A stretch of DNA of 6,015 nucleotides from an uncultured Clostridia bacterium (GCA_947588775.1 CANPZQ010000115.1:1-6015); one strand, 5' to 3'. Counted from the first letter of the stretch, positions 1-5,695 are shown. The notes: a model not told the origin generated them from the letters alone. Translations and numbers: made by a program.

Positions 1-563
1 TCGCCGGTTTTCAGCATAAGCTCCTTGAAACGCTCGAGAGCGATTTTGGAGTTGTCCGCAACAAAGCGAACGATGCGCTCCTGCATTTTCTCGAAGTAGG
101 AAAGCGTCTGCGGAACGCCGAGAACGAGGCCGGTAAGCCTTACGGGGTGAATCGTCATTGTCGCGGAGCGGACGATAAAGGAACGGCGCGCGCTTACTGC
201 GAGAGGAACGCCGATTGAGTGTCCCCCGCCGACGACAATTGATACGGTAGGGGTTTTCATCGAGGAGATAAGCTCCGCAAGCGCGAGCCCCGCCTCGACG
301 TCGCCGCCGACGGTATTGATTATTATAATCAGCCCCTCGATGGACTCGTCCTGCTCGATTGCGACAAGCGCGGGCATTATATGCTCGTATTTCGTCGTCT
401 TGTTCTGAGGGGGCAGGATATAATGCCCCTCAATCTGCCCTATGACGGAAAGGCAGTGAATCAGGTGGCGGGCTCCCGGGATTGCGACGTCGCGGTATTT
501 TTCCGATTCCTCGCTCTGCTCCTCTGTTACCTCGCCCTGCTCGTTTAATTCCGCGTCGGACAA
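1..563 (-). CDS. tepA: TepA-type ClpP-like serine peptidase (S14 family), partial, C-terminus beyond left edge
   Basis: Reading the minus strand from 563 gives 187 codons without a stop before the edge. The product matches the ClpP fold of the TepA (translocation-enhancing protein) branch. There is an acidic, charged N-terminal tail (residues 2-24), then a core with NTVGGDVEAG at 83-92 (the oxyanion-loop region), GGGHSIG at 112-118 with the probable nucleophile Ser116, and TIHPVR at 137-142 with the probable catalytic His139. The third triad residue (Asp in ClpP) would lie past the edge. TepA-like proteins are usually about 240-250 aa, so roughly three quarters is present. The start is TTG at 561-563: a TGA at 570-572 closes the frame upstream, and GGGGGTG (577-571) sits 7 nt away. 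It is transcribed away from the aconitase operon from its own promoter. Members are cytosolic; in Bacillus TepA has been linked to protein secretion and, later, to spore protein turnover. The substrate here is unknown. ClpP itself is less likely, because its usual GQAASMG serine motif is replaced by GGGHSIG. Confidence 0.9.
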   Translation of the reverse strand, partial: MSDAELNEQGEVTEEQSEESEKYRDVAIPGARHLIHCLSVIGQIEGHYILPPQNKTTKYEHIMPALVAIEQDESIEGLIIIINTVGGDVEAGLALAELISSMKTPTVSIVVGGGHSIGVPLAVSARRSFIVRSATMTIHPVRLTGLVLGVPQTLSYFEKMQERIVRFVADNSKIALERFKELMLKTG

Positions 564-570
564 CTGCGTT

Positions 571-577
571 CACCCCC
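571..577 (-). promoter_or_regulatory. Ribosome binding site of tepA (GGGGGTG)
   Basis: Read on the minus strand, GGGGGTG lies 7 nt before the TTG at 563-561. It decides the start, because the only upstream in-frame codons are CAG, ACG and then a TGA stop (572-570) that overlaps this site. The GTG inside the site (573-571) is in a different frame. Confidence 0.75.
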
Positions 578-639
578 GAAAATTCGTTTGCGGGGTTAGT
601 CTTGCCGCCTATGCGGAAAAATATACATACGTCGAATAT

Positions 640-668
640 ATTATACTCCTAAAGTGCGGCTTCGTCAA
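640..668 (-). promoter_or_regulatory. Sigma-A type promoter for tepA
   Basis: On the minus strand there is a -35 box TTGACG (668-663), a 17-nt spacer and a perfect -10 box TATAAT (645-640). Transcription should begin near 633, giving a 5' leader of about 70 nt before the TTG start at 563. One base off consensus at -35 with ideal spacing makes this a strong housekeeping-type promoter. Confidence 0.8.
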
Positions 669-754
669 GGTTTGAATGTACATTTTTGCAGGAAAAAATT
701 CAAAAAATTTCATTTTCCCGTCATAACGTGGAAATTATCCGTCTTTCGGCATTT

Positions 755-788
755 TTCACTTGACAACTGCGCCGCGATATAATACTAT
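755..788 (+). promoter_or_regulatory. Promoter region of the aconitase operon, two overlapping -35/-10 pairs
   Basis: Two registers are possible, each with a 17-nt spacer: TTGACA (760-765) with TACTAT (783-788), and TTCACT (755-760) with a perfect TATAAT (778-783). The consensus TTGACA and consensus TATAAT are only 12 nt apart and cannot work together. Either register would start transcription at about 790-795, leaving a leader of 40-50 nt before the ATG at 839. The start region is covered by the palindrome at 782-797, which suggests control of initiation. Confidence 0.7.
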
Positions 789-797
789 ATATAGTAT
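782..797. promoter_or_regulatory. Perfect 16-bp palindrome, candidate operator over the aconitase -10/+1 region
   Basis: ATACTATATATAGTAT is identical to its own reverse complement. It overlaps both candidate -10 boxes and the predicted transcription start, which is where a dimeric repressor would block initiation. Part of its symmetry could come from simple TA-rich sequence, but the ATACTA/TAGTAT ends are not a plain TA repeat. The binding protein is unknown; no regulator gene sits next to it. Confidence 0.5.
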
Positions 798-825
798 CTC
801 AAATTCAACTTTAAGTCAAAGATAT

Positions 826-830
826 GGAGG
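826..830 (+). promoter_or_regulatory. Ribosome binding site of aconitase (GGAGG)
   Basis: GGAGG at 826-830 lies 8 nt before the ATG at 839. It decides the start: the in-frame ATG at 824-826 overlaps this same site and has no comparable site of its own upstream. Confidence 0.85.
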
Positions 831-838
831 TTCTTGAA

Positions 839-2770
839 ATGGGACTTACGCTAAGCGAAAAAATACTTAAGGCTCACCTCGTCGGCGGAGAATTCAAAAA
901 GGGCAGTCAGATTGCAATACGCATCGACCAGACGCTAACTCAGGACGCGACCGGCACCATGGCGTATATCGAATACGAGGTCATGGGCGTTCCGCGCGTT
1001 AAAACCGAAAAGAGCGTCGCCTATATCGACCACAACACGCTCCAGTCGGGGTTTGAAAACGCCGACGACCACCGCTTCATCGGCTCGGTCGCGAAAAAGC
1101 ACGGTATAAGCTTCTCGCGCCCCGGAAACGGAATATGCCATCAGGTTCACCTCGAACGCTTCGGAATTCCCGGGAAAACGCTCATCGGCTCGGACAGCCA
1201 TACCCCGACGGGCGGCGGCCTCGGAATGATTGCCATAGGCGCGGGGGGCCTCGACGTAGCCGTCGCGATGGGCGGCGGGGCGTATTACATAACATACCCG
1301 AAAATTATCAAAATTGAGCTTCGGGGGAAGCTTTCGCCGTGGGTTTCGGCGAAGGACGTTATTTTGGAAGTGCTCCGCCGGCTCAGCGTTAAGGGCGGCG
1401 TAGGGTATATCGTCGAATACGCCGGCGATGGCGTTAAGACGCTTTCGGTGCCTGAGAGGGCGACCATCACGAACATGGGAGCCGAACTCGGCGCGACGAC
1501 TTCAATCTTCCCGAGCGACGAAAAAACGCTTGAATTTTTGCGCGCGCAGGGCCGCGAGGACGTCTATACTCCCCTCTCCGCCGACCCTGACGCGGTTTAC
1601 GACAAGGAGCTTGTGATTGAGCTTGACAAGCTCGAGCCGCTCGCGGCCTGTCCGCATTCGCCGGACAACGTAAAGACGGTTCGGGAGCTTGCGGGAATGA
1701 AAATCGACCAGTGCTGCATAGGCTCCTGCACGAACTCGTCGCTTCTTGATATGATGAAGGTCGCGTATATTCTCGGCGGGAAAACCGTCAACCCCGGCGT
1801 TTCGCTCGCCATCGCCCCCGGCTCGAAGCAGGTTCTTTCGATGATTTCGGAAAACGGCGCGCTTTCTAAGATGATTGACGCGGGCGCAAGGATTCTCGAA
1901 TCGGCGTGCGGGCCGTGTATCGGTATGGGGCAGTCGCCCAATTCAAAGGGAATATCGCTTAGAACGTTTAACCGCAACTTCGAGGGAAGAAGCGGCACCC
2001 GCGACGCGGGGGTATATCTCGTTTCGCCCGAAACGGCGGCCGCCTCGGCTCTTACAGGGGTTCTGACCGACCCGAGAACGCTCGGGGATATGCCGGAATT
2101 CAGGCTTCCCGAAAAATTCCTCATAAACGACAACATGATTGAGCCTCCTGCAGAAGAAAAGGACATGGATTCGGTGGAAATCCTTCGCGGGCCGAATATC
2201 GCGGGCTATCCCGAAACCTCGCCGCTCGCGGATTCGCTTTCCCTCCCCTGCTCTTTAAAGGTCGGGGACAACATCACTACCGACCATATTATGCCTGCGG
2301 GCGCAAAGATTCTGCCGCTTCGCTCAAATATTCCGGCAATCTCGCAGCACTGCTTCACGGTCTGCGACGAGAACTTCCCGAAAAGGGCGAAGGAGCTCGG
2401 CGCGTCGGCTATTATCGGCGGTGAAAACTACGGCCAGGGCTCGAGCCGCGAGCACGCCGCACTCGCACCGCTGTACCTCGGGGTCAAGGCCGTTATCGTC
2501 AAGTCTTTCGCGAGGATTCATAAGGCCAACCTCATCAACGCGGGGATTTTGCCGCTTACGTTCAAAAACCCTGGCGACTACGATAAAATCGCGCAGGGCG
2601 ACAGGCTTGAGCTTAGCTCCCTTCGCGAAACCGTCAAAAACGGCGGGGACGTTATCGCCAAGGTGAACGGCGAAAGCGTTGCGCTTTCGCTCGAAGCCTC
2701 CGAGCGGGACAGGGAGATTCTTTTAGCGGGCGGACTTTTGGACTATACCCGCGAAGAGCTTAAAAAATGA
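839..2770 (+). CDS. acn: Aconitate hydratase (aconitase), short 643-aa form
   Basis: This [4Fe-4S] enzyme interconverts citrate and isocitrate in the cytosol. The chain begins MGLTLSEKILKAHLV and has the LeuC-like catalytic domain first: YIDHN (H65), SDSHT (119-122), the cluster ligands Cys297 in GSCTN and Cys357/Cys360 in CGPC. A linker at about 455-480 leads to the LeuD-like swivel domain with TTDHIMPAG and GQGSSREHA, where Ser535 and Arg537 correspond to the catalytic Ser642 and Arg644 of mitochondrial aconitase. At 643 aa it belongs to the compact bacterial class (the Aquifex-type/PRK07229-like group), not the roughly 900-aa AcnA type. All key residues are present and the frame is intact. 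An in-frame ATG at 824 would add five residues but lies within the ribosome binding site, so 839 is preferred. Related dehydratases (3-isopropylmalate, homoaconitate) are alternatives, but isocitrate dehydrogenase in the same operon argues for aconitase. The stop overlaps the next gene by 4 nt. Confidence 0.95.
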   Translation: MGLTLSEKILKAHLVGGEFKKGSQIAIRIDQTLTQDATGTMAYIEYEVMGVPRVKTEKSVAYIDHNTLQSGFENADDHRFIGSVAKKHGISFSRPGNGICHQVHLERFGIPGKTLIGSDSHTPTGGGLGMIAIGAGGLDVAVAMGGGAYYITYPKIIKIELRGKLSPWVSAKDVILEVLRRLSVKGGVGYIVEYAGDGVKTLSVPERATITNMGAELGATTSIFPSDEKTLEFLRAQGREDVYTPLSADPDAVYDKELVIELDKLEPLAACPHSPDNVKTVRELAGMKIDQCCIGSCTNSSLLDMMKVAYILGGKTVNPGVSLAIAPGSKQVLSMISENGALSKMIDAGARILESACGPCIGMGQSPNSKGISLRTFNRNFEGRSGTRDAGVYLVSPETAAASALTGVLTDPRTLGDMPEFRLPEKFLINDNMIEPPAEEKDMDSVEILRGPNIAGYPETSPLADSLSLPCSLKVGDNITTDHIMPAGAKILPLRSNIPAISQHCFTVCDENFPKRAKELGASAIIGGENYGQGSSREHAALAPLYLGVKAVIVKSFARIHKANLINAGILPLTFKNPGDYDKIAQGDRLELSSLRETVKNGGDVIAKVNGESVALSLEASERDREILLAGGLLDYTREELKK

Positions 2771-3039
2771 AAAAGGCACTTTTCGGGGTATTTACCGCCC
2801 TGCCGATGCTCATAACCGCCCTCGCGCTTTCGGTATGGTACTTCGGCTATGCGACGCTTATACTATTTGTTATCATAGCAGCGGCGGTCTGGTTTTTCGC
2901 GATATTTCGATTTTATGAAAAGCTGCCAAAAAAAGGAAAAATCGCTCTTATAGCGGTGCTCTGGATAGTCGCCGCCGCTGCTTGCGCTTCGCCGTACGCC
3001 GTGATATGGCTTGCGTTTCAGGGAGGACATCATCTGTGA
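2767..3039 (+). CDS. Small integral membrane protein of unknown function (90 aa)
   Basis: I do not recognise a family. The product is very hydrophobic, with about three predicted membrane segments: roughly residues 4-24, 26-48 and 60-84. A basic loop, KLPKKGK, lies at about 53-59 between the second and third, and by the positive-inside rule it should face the cytoplasm. The short C-terminus ends in GGHHL. The start codon overlaps the aconitase stop (ATGA, 2767-2770), with only a weak GAAGAG (2753-2758) as ribosome binding site, so translation probably depends on coupling to aconitase. Its own stop overlaps the GTG start of the TraX-family gene (GTGA, 3036-3039). Tight overlaps on both sides and the absence of stops support a real gene rather than a chance frame. 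Its placement suggests it works with the next membrane protein, but nothing in the sequence shows what it does. Confidence 0.8.
   Translation: MKKALFGVFTALPMLITALALSVWYFGYATLILFVIIAAAVWFFAIFRFYEKLPKKGKIALIAVLWIVAAAACASPYAVIWLAFQGGHHL
3021..3027 (+). promoter_or_regulatory. Ribosome binding site of the TraX-family gene (GGGAGGA)
   Basis: GGGAGGA lies 8 nt before the GTG at 3036, inside the last codons of the preceding gene. It favours GTG 3036 over the in-frame ATG at 2982, which would add 18 residues and overlap the upstream gene by 58 nt. Confidence 0.8.
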
Positions 3040-3743
3040 ACAGAAATCAGCTTAAATATTTTGCTATCGTCTGCATGACGCTCGACCACGTCGCGTGGCT
3101 CTTTGTGGACAAGGTAAACCCGCTTGTCGGCGGGATTATGCATCTCTTCGGGCGGCTGACCGCGCCGATTATGGCGTTCTTTGTCGCGGAAGGGTATGAG
3201 CACACGCGAAACGTAAAAAAATACACCGAAAGGCTCGCAATCTTCGCGATTGTTTCGTGGCCCACCTATGTTCTTGCGCATTACGGGACGCTGCCGATAT
3301 GGTTATCGGACGGCGGGCTGACGTTCAGGCCGGAGCAGAGCATGATTTTCACGCTGCTTATGGCACTCATCGCCCTGAGAGTGTATGACAGCGGGCTTAA
3401 AAGATGGCAGAAAGTGCTGATAACCGCCGTTTTATGCGCGCTGTCCTGCATCGGCGACTGGCCGGTGTTCCCAATCGGGGCCTGCCTTTTGCTTCACGCG
3501 TTCAAGGACGACAGGAAAAAACGCTTTTTGGCCTTTGAAATATGGTGCTGCCTTGTCGCTCTGTCGTCGGTGTTCAATCAGTGGTTCCAAATCGGCGTTG
3601 TGTTCGCCCCGATAATCATCTACTTCTTCTACAACGGCGAACCCGGCTCCAAAAAGCCGTTTCACAAATGGTTTTTCTACATATATTACCCCGCGCATCT
3701 GCTTCTTCTCGGAATTATTAACTTAATTGTTATGAAAGGATGA
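3036..3743 (+). CDS. TraX-family integral membrane protein (235 aa)
   Basis: The product matches the TraX family, named for the F-plasmid pilin N-acetylase but widespread in Bacillota chromosomes with no assigned role. Family-like features are the N-terminal NRNQLKYFAIVCMTLDH (Asp17-His18), GRLTAPIMAFFVAEGYEHTRN (Gly39-Arg40, Glu52-Gly53, Arg58-Asn59) and a C-terminal YYPAHLLLLG with Pro219 and His221. Six to eight hydrophobic segments span most of the chain. The family resembles multi-pass membrane acyltransferases, so transfer of an acyl group to a cell-surface or membrane substrate is a reasonable but unproven guess. No conjugation genes are nearby, so a role in pilin modification is unlikely. 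The GTG start gives MNRNQLKY, the usual family beginning, and overlaps the previous stop by 4 nt; an ATG at 2982 would add an unsupported extension. The stop is 5 nt before the isocitrate dehydrogenase start. Confidence 0.85.
   Translation: MNRNQLKYFAIVCMTLDHVAWLFVDKVNPLVGGIMHLFGRLTAPIMAFFVAEGYEHTRNVKKYTERLAIFAIVSWPTYVLAHYGTLPIWLSDGGLTFRPEQSMIFTLLMALIALRVYDSGLKRWQKVLITAVLCALSCIGDWPVFPIGACLLLHAFKDDRKKRFLAFEIWCCLVALSSVFNQWFQIGVVFAPIIIYFFYNGEPGSKKPFHKWFFYIYYPAHLLLLGIINLIVMKG
3735..3740 (+). promoter_or_regulatory. Ribosome binding site of isocitrate dehydrogenase (AAAGGA)
   Basis: AAAGGA lies 8 nt before the ATG at 3749 and within the last codons of the TraX-family gene. The alternative in-frame ATG at 3740 begins on the final base of this site and would have no proper spacing. 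Confidence 0.75.
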
Positions 3744-3748
3744 TAAAA

Positions 3749-4963
3749 ATGGCTAAAATTATTATGAAAACCCCGCTTGTCGAGATGGACGGCGACGAGA
3801 TGACGAGAGTCATCTGGAAAATGATTAAGGAAAAGCTCATCGAGCCGTATGTGGAGCTTAAAACCGAATACTACGACCTCGGGCTTGTTCACAGAAACGA
3901 AACCGACGACCAAGTCACCGTTGATTCCGCCGAGGCGACGAAAAAATACGGCGTTGCGGTAAAATGCGCGACCATCACCCCGAACGCGCAGAGGGTCGAG
4001 GAATACAAGCTCAAGGAGATGTGGAAGTCGCCGAACGGCACCATAAGGGCGATTTTGGACGGAACCGTTTTCCGCAAGCCTATTATCGTTAAGGGAATCA
4101 CGCCCTTTATCCCGACATGGACGAAGCCCATCACAATCGCCCGTCACGCCTACGGGGACATCTATAAAAATACCGAGCTTCGGGTTCCCGAGGGCGCGAA
4201 GGCGGAAATCGTCGTTACCGACAGCGACGGGAAGGAAACCCGCGCGCTTATTCATGATTTTTCCGAAAGCGCGGGAATCGTTCAGGGCGTTCACAACCTC
4301 GACAGGTCGGTCGAGAGCTTCGCGAGGTCATGCTTCAACTTCGCGCTCGACGCTAAGGAGTCGCTCTGGTTCGCGGCGAAGGACACAATCTCTAAAACCT
4401 ACGACCACCGCTTCAAGGATATTTTCGCGGAGATTTTTGAAAAGGAGTACAAGGAACGCTTCGAGGCGGCGGGAATCGAGTATTTCTACACGCTTATCGA
4501 CGACGCAGTCGCGAGGGTTATTAAGAGCGAGGGCGGATTTATCTGGGCGTGCAAGAACTACGACGGCGACGTTATGTCGGATATGCTCGCGACCGCCTAC
4601 GGCTCGCTCGGGCTGATGACTTCGGTGCTGGTATCCCCCGACGGGAACTATGAATTCGAGGCCGCCCACGGCACTGTCACAAGGCACTATTATAAGTGGC
4701 TGAAGGGCGAAAAAACCTCCACAAACCCGATTGCGACGATTTTCGCGTGGAGCGGAGCGTTGCGTAAGCGCGGAGAGCTCGACGGGATTCCCGGGCTTGT
4801 GAAATATGCCGACTGCCTCGAAAAGGCATCGATTCAGACTATGGAGGACGGAATAATGACCGGCGACATGGCGGCGTTGTCGAGGCTTCCGAATAAAAAA
4901 TCCGTTTACTCGGAGGAATTTTTGGACGCGATTGCCGAAAGGCTTGAAAAGCTGATGAGGTAA
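3749..4963 (+). CDS. icd: NADP-dependent isocitrate dehydrogenase, eukaryotic-like dimeric type (404 aa)
   Basis: It oxidises isocitrate to 2-oxoglutarate and CO2 with reduction of NADP+ in the cytosol, using the product of aconitase. The sequence is of the IDH1/IDH2-like class, not the E. coli Icd class: it starts MAKIIMKTPLVEMDGDEMTRVIW, carries the substrate-binding SPNGTIR stretch, and has IARHAYGD with Arg132 and Tyr139 at the same numbers as in human IDH1. Lys211 (KDT) is the likely catalytic lysine. Asp274 and Asp278 in YDGDVMSD should bind the divalent metal. EAAHGTVTRHY (His307, Arg312, His313) matches the pocket that recognises the 2'-phosphate of NADP+, followed by TSTNPIATIFAW. 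Length is normal for the class (about 400-410 aa) and no key residue is missing. An in-frame ATG at 3740 would add MIK but lies in the ribosome binding site. The next gene starts 5 nt after the stop. NADP specificity is inferred from this motif. Confidence 0.95.
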   Translation: MAKIIMKTPLVEMDGDEMTRVIWKMIKEKLIEPYVELKTEYYDLGLVHRNETDDQVTVDSAEATKKYGVAVKCATITPNAQRVEEYKLKEMWKSPNGTIRAILDGTVFRKPIIVKGITPFIPTWTKPITIARHAYGDIYKNTELRVPEGAKAEIVVTDSDGKETRALIHDFSESAGIVQGVHNLDRSVESFARSCFNFALDAKESLWFAAKDTISKTYDHRFKDIFAEIFEKEYKERFEAAGIEYFYTLIDDAVARVIKSEGGFIWACKNYDGDVMSDMLATAYGSLGLMTSVLVSPDGNYEFEAAHGTVTRHYYKWLKGEKTSTNPIATIFAWSGALRKRGELDGIPGLVKYADCLEKASIQTMEDGIMTGDMAALSRLPNKKSVYSEEFLDAIAERLEKLMR

Positions 4964-4968
4964 CGGCG

Positions 4969-5598
4969 ATGGCTTTTGACTTCAAAAAGGAATACAAAGA
5001 GTTTTACATGCCGAAAAACAAGCCGTCGATTGTAAACGTGCCGAAGATGAACTACATAGCAGTGCGCGGCAAGGGCGACCCGAACGCCGAAAACGGCGAA
5101 TATAAGCAGTCAATCGGGCTTCTCTACGGCATTGCGTTCACCATCAAAATGAGCAAGATGGGCGACCACAGAATCGACGGATATTTCGACTACGTCGTGC
5201 CGCCGCTCGAGGGGTTTTGGCGGCAGGAGGGCATTGAGAGCGGAATCGACTATTCGCGGAAGGACGAGCTCGAATTTATTTCGGTGATACGGCTGCCGGA
5301 TTTTGTGACAAAGGCGGAATTTGACTGGGCTGTCGCGGAGGCCGAAAGAAAGAAAAAGTCGGATTTCTCAAAAGCGGAGTTTCTGACCGTTGATGAGGGG
5401 CTCTGCGTTCAGTGTATGCACATAGGAAGCTACGACGACGAGCCGAAAACCGTGGAGCTTATGCATGAGTTCATGGCGGCCGAGGGGTATTCCCTCGACC
5501 TTGACGAAAAGAGGCTTCATCACGAAATTTATCTCAGCGACCCGCGAAAATGCGCGTCCGAGAAGCTGAGAACCGTCGTCAGACACCCTGTAAAATAA
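4969..5598 (+). CDS. GyrI-like (SbmC-type) small-molecule-binding domain protein (209 aa)
   Basis: The product belongs to a Bacillota group of stand-alone GyrI-like proteins. It starts MAFDFKKEYKEFYMPKNKP, followed by VPKMNYIAVRGKGDPN (first half of the fold), a central LEGFWRQEG (Glu81-Trp84), IRLPDFVTK and then CVQCMHIGSYDDEP, the second repeat. It ends with RLHHEIYLSDPRKC, where Glu186 is in the place of the ligand-contacting glutamate of GyrI/BmrR-type pockets. The family binds cationic or aromatic small molecules, and some members hydrolyse toxic compounds; the ligand here is unknown. There is no DNA-binding domain, signal peptide or membrane segment, so it is probably cytosolic. The start lies 5 nt after the isocitrate dehydrogenase stop, with GAGG at 4957-4960 (8-nt spacing) inside that gene, which implies translational coupling. 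A role as a resistance or sensor protein is possible; a link to the TCA enzymes is shown only by position. Confidence 0.88.
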   Translation: MAFDFKKEYKEFYMPKNKPSIVNVPKMNYIAVRGKGDPNAENGEYKQSIGLLYGIAFTIKMSKMGDHRIDGYFDYVVPPLEGFWRQEGIESGIDYSRKDELEFISVIRLPDFVTKAEFDWAVAEAERKKKSDFSKAEFLTVDEGLCVQCMHIGSYDDEPKTVELMHEFMAAEGYSLDLDEKRLHHEIYLSDPRKCASEKLRTVVRHPVK

Positions 5599-5602
5599 CA
5601 TG

Positions 5603-5649
5603 TCAAAGGTCTTTTACATCGAAAAAACGGCGTTGTAAAGGACTTTTGA
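5603..5649. repeat. Long imperfect inverted repeat after the operon (weak terminator or operator)
   Basis: The arms TCAAAGGTCTTTTACA (5603-5618) and TGTAAAGGACTTTTGA (5634-5649) pair over 16 positions, with two G-T pairs and no other mismatch, around a 15-nt loop. It starts 4 nt after the GyrI-like stop and ends directly against the -35 box of the next promoter. The stem is AT-rich and no clean run of T follows, so it would be a weak intrinsic terminator at best. Its position and the TTTACA/TGTAAA half-sites suit an operator equally well. Confidence 0.55.
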
Positions 5650-5678
5650 TTTACATCTTTTCGGGGACAGGGTATAAT
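5650..5678 (+). promoter_or_regulatory. Sigma-A type promoter for the XRE regulator gene
   Basis: A -35 box TTTACA (5650-5655), a 17-nt spacer and a perfect -10 box TATAAT (5673-5678) stand upstream of the regulator gene. Transcription should begin near 5685, so the leader would be under 20 nt and begin almost at the ribosome binding site. The -35 box is also one of three alternating TTTACA/TGTAAA half-sites, which suggests self-regulation. Confidence 0.8.
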
Positions 5679-5689
5679 CAAAGCTGCAA

Positions 5690-5695
5690 GGGAGG
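5690..5695 (+). promoter_or_regulatory. Ribosome binding site of the XRE regulator (GGGAGG)
   Basis: GGGAGG lies 7 nt before the ATG at 5703 and confirms that start. Confidence 0.85.

Larger units (their letters stand above)
564..823. other. Divergent intergenic regulatory region between tepA and the aconitase operon
   Basis: This 260-nt gap contains no convincing gene. It carries the minus-strand tepA promoter (640-668), the plus-strand aconitase promoters (755-788) and a 16-bp palindrome (782-797). The middle, about 670-720, is AT-rich with several A/T tracts (for example around 690-710) lying between the two divergent promoters. I saw no riboswitch-like conserved element and no small reading frame with a good ribosome binding site, apart from the 5-codon in-frame extension of aconitase (824-838), which I reject. 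Confidence 0.7.

Noticed and set aside
605..616. Small inverted repeat CCGCCTATGCGG in the tepA leader
   Set aside because: Only four outer base pairs match, with a very short loop; too weak to call a regulatory hairpin.
779..797. CcpC-type box (ATAA-N7-TTAT) at the aconitase promoter
   Set aside because: An ATAA is present at 779-782, but the sequence seven bases later is TATA, not TTAT, so the known citB-type site is not matched.
1597..2166. Minus-strand reading frame of 189 codons
   Set aside because: It lies entirely opposite aconitase, which has intact motifs throughout. The translation is serine/proline-rich with no recognisable domain, as expected for an antisense shadow in GC-rich DNA.
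3036..3743. TraX as a sign of a conjugative element
   Set aside because: No relaxase, type IV secretion, pilin or integrase gene is present, and chromosomal TraX-family proteins are common in Bacillota.
4139..4165. Possible neomorphic isocitrate dehydrogenase variant at the Arg132 position
   Set aside because: The arginine equivalent to human IDH1 Arg132 is intact (ARHAYGD), so normal activity is expected.
3686..4294. Minus-strand reading frame of 202 codons
   Set aside because: It is antisense to the conserved N-terminal half of isocitrate dehydrogenase and the end of the TraX-family gene, with no promoter, ribosome binding site or family resemblance.
4254..4616. Plus-strand frame rich in Arg and Ser inside isocitrate dehydrogenase
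   Set aside because: The Arg/Ser-rich composition is typical of an out-of-frame reading of GC-rich coding DNA. The overlapping enzyme is clearly real.
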